A stretch of DNA of 8,987 bases. It comes from Gammaproteobacteria bacterium. Lineage in GTDB: Bacteria; Pseudomonadota; Gammaproteobacteria; UWMA-0217. Under the pieces are notes generated by a model. That model saw only the letters and a list, made by a program, of their open reading frames with translations, did not search any database and was not told the origin of the DNA. A program made the position numbers and the translations under genes. Shown one piece after another: positions 5,982-8,987 of this stretch. The number at the start of each line of letters is the position of its first letter. Position 1 is the stretch's first letter. The stretch covers positions 1 to 8,987 of the forward strand of contig JALVPS010000456.1 in assembly GCA_027031685.1 (NCBI GenBank). The letters are read 5' to 3'.

Positions 5982-6587
5982 TCAGCGGACGCTGACCAGC
6001 TCGCTGCCCCGCTGCAGGATGCGCGCCACCCGGCCCTGCCACAGTTCGGCGAAGCGGGCGCGCTCCGCCGCGCTGGCCTCGCCTTGCAGCAGCTTGTGCA
6101 TGAGCGACTGTTGGGCCGGGTCGGGCGGCACGGGCGATGGGTCGTAGTCCAGATCGACCTGTCGGCCGGTGTCGCGCCGCACGAGCCGGACGCTGGCGGG
6201 CAGCTCGCCGTGCCCGTAGCTGAGCAGGCCGCGCCGCGCGAAGCGCCCGCCCAGCCCCTGGAAGCCGCCCGGGCCGGCGGCGCTGGTGAGCATGCCTAGC
6301 ACCATGCCGGTCACGCCGGTGGTGCCGGCGGTCTCGTGCTCGCGCAGCTGGACGGTGATGGCGCCGCGTTCCGGCAGCGCCTCGCCGTACAGGGCGGCCA
6401 GCCCGGTTGCGGCCATGAGCCATGCGCCGGCCACGGTGGGACAGGAATGCCCGGCCAGCTTGACCACGTCCACGTAGTGATAGGTCAGCAGGCCATCCTG
6501 GGCAGCGCCCAGGGTGGCCGCCAGCGGGTCGCGCAGCCGCAGGGGCGGCACGGCATCGAAAAAGTCGGGATAGGCGCTGTCATTCAT
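5982..6587 (-). CDS. FmdE-family protein in the nir cluster
   Basis: A 201-residue protein with the FmdE domain (named after formylmethanofuran dehydrogenase subunit E). The hallmark is YHYVDVVKLAGHSCPTVAGA (residues 36-55), where H47 and C49 are probable metal ligands, followed by ITVQLREHETAGTTGVTG and the glycine-rich GPGGFQGLGGRF. The final third is charged and helical. No signal peptide is seen, so it is likely cytoplasmic. Members often bind Zn or other metals. GGAG lies 4 nt upstream of the ATG at 6587. It is the last gene of the visible nir operon, 50 bp after nirJ, which suggests a role tied to heme d1 or nitrite respiration rather than to methanofuran chemistry, for which there is no other sign. 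That role is inference; the precise function is unknown. Confidence 0.8.
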   Translation of the reverse strand: MNDSAYPDFFDAVPPLRLRDPLAATLGAAQDGLLTYHYVDVVKLAGHSCPTVAGAWLMAATGLAALYGEALPERGAITVQLREHETAGTTGVTGMVLGMLTSAAGPGGFQGLGGRFARRGLLSYGHGELPASVRLVRRDTGRQVDLDYDPSPVPPDPAQQSLMHKLLQGEASAAERARFAELWQGRVARILQRGSELVSVR

Positions 6588-6614
6588 GGCGCTCCAGGAG
6601 GGTGATGGGAAGGC

Positions 6615-6634
6615 GCGGCCCCCAGTCGGGCCGC
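6615..6634 (-). repeat. Intercistronic hairpin between nirJ and the FmdE gene
   Basis: GCGGCCC (6615-6621) and GGGCCGC (6628-6634) are exact reverse complements with a 6-nt loop, in the 50-bp gap after the nirJ stop. There is no T-run after it on the minus strand, so it looks more like an mRNA-processing or stabilising stem than a terminator; it could lower expression of the FmdE gene. Confidence 0.45.
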
Positions 6635-6637
6635 GGT

Positions 6638-7807
6638 TCAGGCGACGGGCTGGGCGCGTGCCGGGGCGCCCAGGCCGATCTCCTCGTCGCTCAGGTAGCA
6701 GGCCGGGTCCTCAGCCCAGGGATCGCCCGTCAGCTGCAGGGCGCGCACGCGGGTGTTGCCGCCGCAGATGTCGAAGTGGGCGCACTGGCCGCAGCGCCCG
6801 CCGATGCGGCGGGGCCGGGCCTTGAGGCCGGCCATGATGGGATCGGAGGTGTCCTGCCAGATCTCGGAGAAGGGCCGCTCGCGCACGTTGCCCAGGTTGT
6901 AGTGCCACCAGAAGGTGTCGGGATGCACGTTGCCCAGGTTGTCGATGTTGGCGATGTTGACCCCGGAGCTGTTGCCGCCCCACTGCACCAGCTGGCGGCG
7001 TAGGTGCTCGGCCTGGGCCGGGAAGCGGCGGCGCGCCCAGTGGTAGAGGAACACGCCGTCGGCGTCGTTGTTGCCGGTGACGTATTCCTTGGGCCGCCCG
7101 GCGCGCAGCTGTGCCAGGCAGGTCTCGAACAGCAGCTCCATGGCCTGGCGGGTGGTGTTCAGCACCACGTCGGACTTGCGGTTGCGGTTGCCGCGCCCGG
7201 CGTAGTTGAGATGTGACAGGTAGAATTTGTCGATGCCCTCGTCCTCCACCAGCTGCAGCAGGGCGGGCAGCTCGTGGGCGTTGTCCTGGGTGAGGGTGAA
7301 GCGCAGCCCCACCTTGATGCCCGCCTCGCGGCACAGGCGCACGGCGCGCATGGACAGGTCGAAGGCGCCCTCCTTGCGGCGGAAGCGGTCGTGAGTCTCG
7401 CGGATGCCGTCGATGCTGATGCCCACGTAGTCGTAGCCGATGTCGGCGATGGGCGCGATGAGCGACTCGTCGATGAGCGTGCCGTTGGTGGACAGCCCGA
7501 CGTAGAAGCCCATGGCCTTGGCGCGGCGGGAGATGTCGAAGATGTCCGGCCGCAGCAGGGGCTCGCCGCCGGACAGGATGAGCACCGGCACGCCGAAGGC
7601 CTTGAGGTCGTCCATGACGGTGTACACCTCCGCCGTGGACAGCTCGCCGGGGAAGTCGCGGTCGGCGGAGATGGAGTAGCAGTGCTTGCAGGTGAGGTTG
7701 CAGCGCCGCGCCAGGTTCCAGATGACCACCGGGCCGGGCGGCTGGCGGGCCGGGCCGAGCGGCGTGGGTTCGAGCAGCTCGCGGATGTACTGGGTCATGC
7801 GGAACAT
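6638..7807 (-). CDS. nirJ: Heme d1 biosynthesis radical SAM protein NirJ
   Basis: At 389 residues it matches NirJ of pseudomonads (about 387). The radical SAM cluster motif is CNLTCKHC (C36, C40, C43), followed by the SAM-binding ILSGGEPLLRPD and LSTNGTLID motifs. The C-terminal SPASM-like region has CGQC (C339, C342), C348 in DICGG and C370, set to bind a second 4Fe-4S cluster. NirJ converts 12,18-didecarboxysiroheme by replacing two propionate side chains with oxo groups on the way to heme d1, in the cytoplasm under low oxygen. The start at 7807 (MFRMTQYIREL) has AGGAGT 7 nt upstream; the open frame extends much further up but runs through the nirH gene out of frame. It follows the siroheme decarboxylase gene by 26 bp. 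The related AhbC of alternative heme synthesis is the main alternative, less likely in this context. Confidence 0.92.
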   Translation of the reverse strand: MFRMTQYIRELLEPTPLGPARQPPGPVVIWNLARRCNLTCKHCYSISADRDFPGELSTAEVYTVMDDLKAFGVPVLILSGGEPLLRPDIFDISRRAKAMGFYVGLSTNGTLIDESLIAPIADIGYDYVGISIDGIRETHDRFRRKEGAFDLSMRAVRLCREAGIKVGLRFTLTQDNAHELPALLQLVEDEGIDKFYLSHLNYAGRGNRNRKSDVVLNTTRQAMELLFETCLAQLRAGRPKEYVTGNNDADGVFLYHWARRRFPAQAEHLRRQLVQWGGNSSGVNIANIDNLGNVHPDTFWWHYNLGNVRERPFSEIWQDTSDPIMAGLKARPRRIGGRCGQCAHFDICGGNTRVRALQLTGDPWAEDPACYLSDEEIGLGAPARAQPVA

Positions 7808-7833
7808 GGTGCGACTCCTGTGTGACAGGCGGT

Positions 7834-8352
7834 TCAGGTCTTGAGGCGCAGGCCCGTCTTTTTCAGTATGCGGCGGCTGTAGAGCACCTCGTGGCCGCGC
7901 TGGCGCTCGCCCAGCAGCTCGGCCATCTCGCGGATGCGCTCGGCCACCGCCTCGCGGGTGCGCTCGTGGACCATGGCGAACAGGTTGTAGGGCCAGTGCG
8001 GCGGGTGGCGCGGCCGCTGATAGCAGTGGCTCACGTAGTCCAGGCCCGCCAGCAGCCGGCCGGCCTCCGCCACGTGCTCGTCCGGCACGTCCCACACGCT
8101 CATGCCGTTGGCGCGATAGCCCAGCCGGTAGTGGTTGGGCACCACGCCGATGCGGCGGATGACGCCGTGCGCCAGCATGGTCTGCAGGCGCGCGCGCACC
8201 TCGGCGGGCGGTATGCCCAGCCGTTCGGCCAGGCGTCCCCACGGGTCCGGGTCCAGCGGCAGACCCGCCTGCGTGAGGCGGACGAGCTGGCGGTCGATGG
8301 CGTCCGGCTGCCACTCGCCCGGCGCAGGTCGGGTCGCCGCGGCCCCGCCCAT
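7834..8352 (-). CDS. nirH: Siroheme decarboxylase subunit, NirH/NirL type (Lrp/AsnC-like)
   Basis: A 172-residue protein with an N-terminal winged helix-turn-helix (about 15-68) and a C-terminal Lrp/AsnC-type alpha-beta domain. Family marks are IRRIGVVPNHYRLGYRANGM (residues 65-84), SVWDVPDE, and HCYQRPRHPPHWPYNLFAMV (109-128), the latter rich in the His and Arg residues expected around the siroheme propionates. Despite the regulator-like fold, these proteins are enzymes: with a NirD/NirG-type partner they decarboxylate siroheme to 12,18-didecarboxysiroheme. The ATG at 8352 overlaps the cytochrome stop (TGATG), implying translational coupling; a GTG one codon earlier is possible. NirH and NirL are hard to separate by eye; the symbol rests on the usual G-H-J gene order and is tentative. 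Confidence 0.8.
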   Translation of the reverse strand: MGGAAATRPAPGEWQPDAIDRQLVRLTQAGLPLDPDPWGRLAERLGIPPAEVRARLQTMLAHGVIRRIGVVPNHYRLGYRANGMSVWDVPDEHVAEAGRLLAGLDYVSHCYQRPRHPPHWPYNLFAMVHERTREAVAERIREMAELLGERQRGHEVLYSRRILKKTGLRLKT

Positions 8353-8666
8353 CACTTGCAGGTCTGGCTGGAGAACCAGGCCGCCAGGTTCTCGATGTCC
8401 TGATCGCTCAGCCCGGCGGCCATGGCCTTCATGACGCCGTTGCTGCGCTCGCCGGACTTGTACTGGTGCAGCGCGCTCATGAGGTACTCGGCGTGCTGGC
8501 CGGCCAGGCGCGGATACTGGGCGTTGGTGGAGTTGCCGTCCGCGCCGTGGCAGCCGGCACAGGCCTGGGCCTTGGTCTTGCCGGCGGCGGCGTCGCCGGC
8601 GGCCAGGGCGCCGCCGCTGGCCAGCGTCAGGGCGGCGGCGAGGACGATGACAGTGCGTGCTTTCAT
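8352..8666 (-). CDS. Periplasmic class I c-type cytochrome (c553/c4-like)
   Basis: The 104-residue precursor has a signal peptide (residues 1-22, ending GGALA, mature from AGDAAAGK) and one heme-binding CAGCH (C36, C39, H40). The distal methionine is probably M79 or M82 in RSNGVMKAMAAGLSD, followed by the typical C-terminal helix DIENLAAWFSSQ. The mature protein of about 82 residues is a small monoheme electron carrier of the c553 or half-c4 type, acting in the periplasm. A complete AAGGAGG lies 7 nt upstream of the ATG. It sits between two siroheme decarboxylase subunit genes, 19 bp after the first and overlapping the second, so it is co-transcribed with them. It could donate electrons to cytochrome cd1 nitrite reductase, in the role of NirM or NirC; I cannot assign it to either. 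A Cys near the C-terminus (C103) is unusual. Confidence 0.87.
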   Translation of the reverse strand: MKARTVIVLAAALTLASGGALAAGDAAAGKTKAQACAGCHGADGNSTNAQYPRLAGQHAEYLMSALHQYKSGERSNGVMKAMAAGLSDQDIENLAAWFSSQTCK

Positions 8667-8673
8667 GGTCTTG

Positions 8674-8680
8674 CCTCCTT
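8674..8680 (-). promoter_or_regulatory. Strong Shine-Dalgarno of the cytochrome gene
   Basis: The minus strand reads AAGGAGG, 7 nt upstream of the ATG at 8666, and is the best ribosome binding site in the nir operon, suggesting the cytochrome is made in larger amounts than its enzyme neighbours. Confidence 0.7.
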
Positions 8681-8685
8681 TGTGG

Positions 8686-8987
8686 TCACACCTGTAGTTG
8701 GAGCCCGATGAAGAATTCGCGTTCCTTGGGCATTTTCAGGACCCGGCAGCCGGTCTCGGCCTCGATGACCCGCACCACCGTGTCGATCTCCTCCGGCGTT
8801 TCCGTGGCCAGCACGAACCACATGTTCAGCGCGTGCTCGCGCTCGTAGTTGTGGGCCACCTCCGGGTGGGCGTTGACCTGCGCGGCCACCTGGTCGAAAC
8901 GGTCCGCCGGCACCTGCATGGCGCACAGGCAGAAGGCCCCGCCCATGCGCTCGATGTTGTACAGCGGCCCGAAGCGGGTCAGCGTGC
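8686..8987 (-). CDS. Siroheme decarboxylase subunit, NirD/NirG type, 5' partial
   Basis: The frame runs off the right edge; 99 C-terminal residues are visible. They begin TLTRFGPLYNIERMGGAFCL and continue with VNAHPEVAHNYEREHALNMW, the conserved Lrp/AsnC-like signature of NirD and NirG, and end EREFFIGLQLQV. The internal ATG at 8946 is not the start, since the conserved RFGPLYN block lies before it. The N-terminal winged helix is outside the window. It acts as a complex with a NirL/NirH-type partner in siroheme decarboxylation. The usual order D-L-G-H-J would make this NirG; in a reduced set with a single pair it could be NirD. It is the first visible gene of the operon that runs down to the FmdE-like gene. 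Confidence 0.83.
   Translation of the reverse strand, partial: TLTRFGPLYNIERMGGAFCLCAMQVPADRFDQVAAQVNAHPEVAHNYEREHALNMWFVLATETPEEIDTVVRVIEAETGCRVLKMPKEREFFIGLQLQV

Noticed and set aside
7808..8314. N-terminal extension of nirJ to a 558-codon frame
   Set aside because: The extension is the out-of-frame reading of the nirH gene; NirJ has normal family length from the ATG at 7807, which has its own RBS.
7274..8403. Plus-strand frames of 183 and 193 codons opposite nirJ and nirH
   Set aside because: Antisense mirrors of strongly supported genes; rich in Ala, Val, Gly and His as expected from complementary GC-rich codons, with no domain signature.

Overview
The window is GC-rich bacterial DNA, densely coded, with short intergenic gaps and Shine-Dalgarno-led starts. 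The gene mix suggests a gammaproteobacterium with a denitrifying and probably chemolithoautotrophic (sulfur-oxidiser-like) lifestyle: a long CbbO/NorD-family VWA protein, a single-domain CbiX chelatase, a YgiM-like SH3 membrane protein and a heme d1 (nir) biosynthesis cluster. The taxonomic guess is inference from gene content; no marker gene is present.

Layout. (1) 2-2281, plus strand: a 5'-truncated gene for a CbbO/NorD-family protein with a C-terminal VWA/MIDAS domain, closed by a very strong perfect hairpin terminator at 2301-2342. (2) 2363-2524, minus: a 53-residue membrane protein converging on the same terminator. A 378-bp gene-free stretch with several small hairpins follows. (3) 2903-3193, plus, and 3238-3690, minus: two convergent unrecognised genes. 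(4) 3801-4813, plus: an overlapping pair, a small CbiX-type sirohydrochlorin chelatase and a histidine phosphatase resembling alpha-ribazole phosphatase (CobC). (5) 4850-5521, minus: an exported SH3/coiled-coil/TM protein. (6) 5619-5972: a mobile-element graveyard holding what looks like the 3' end (domains V and VI) of a group II intron on the minus strand, abutting the C-terminal remnant and right end of an IS256-family insertion sequence on the plus strand. (7) 5982-8987, minus: an apparent operon, in transcription order a NirD/NirG-type siroheme decarboxylase subunit (5'-truncated by the window edge), a periplasmic class I c-type cytochrome, a NirH/NirL-type siroheme decarboxylase subunit, the radical SAM enzyme NirJ and an FmdE-family protein.

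How the genes fit together. The nir genes make heme d1, the cofactor of cytochrome cd1 nitrite reductase: Nir Lrp-like subunits decarboxylate siroheme to 12,18-didecarboxysiroheme and NirJ then replaces two propionates by oxo groups. The CbiX/phosphatase pair acts on the same tetrapyrrole branch, since sirohydrochlorin is the precursor of siroheme, heme d1 and cobalamin. The most interesting points are the FmdE-like gene and the cytochrome embedded in the heme d1 gene string, and the degraded group II intron/IS junction. I saw no CRISPR array, tRNA, rRNA or clear defence system.
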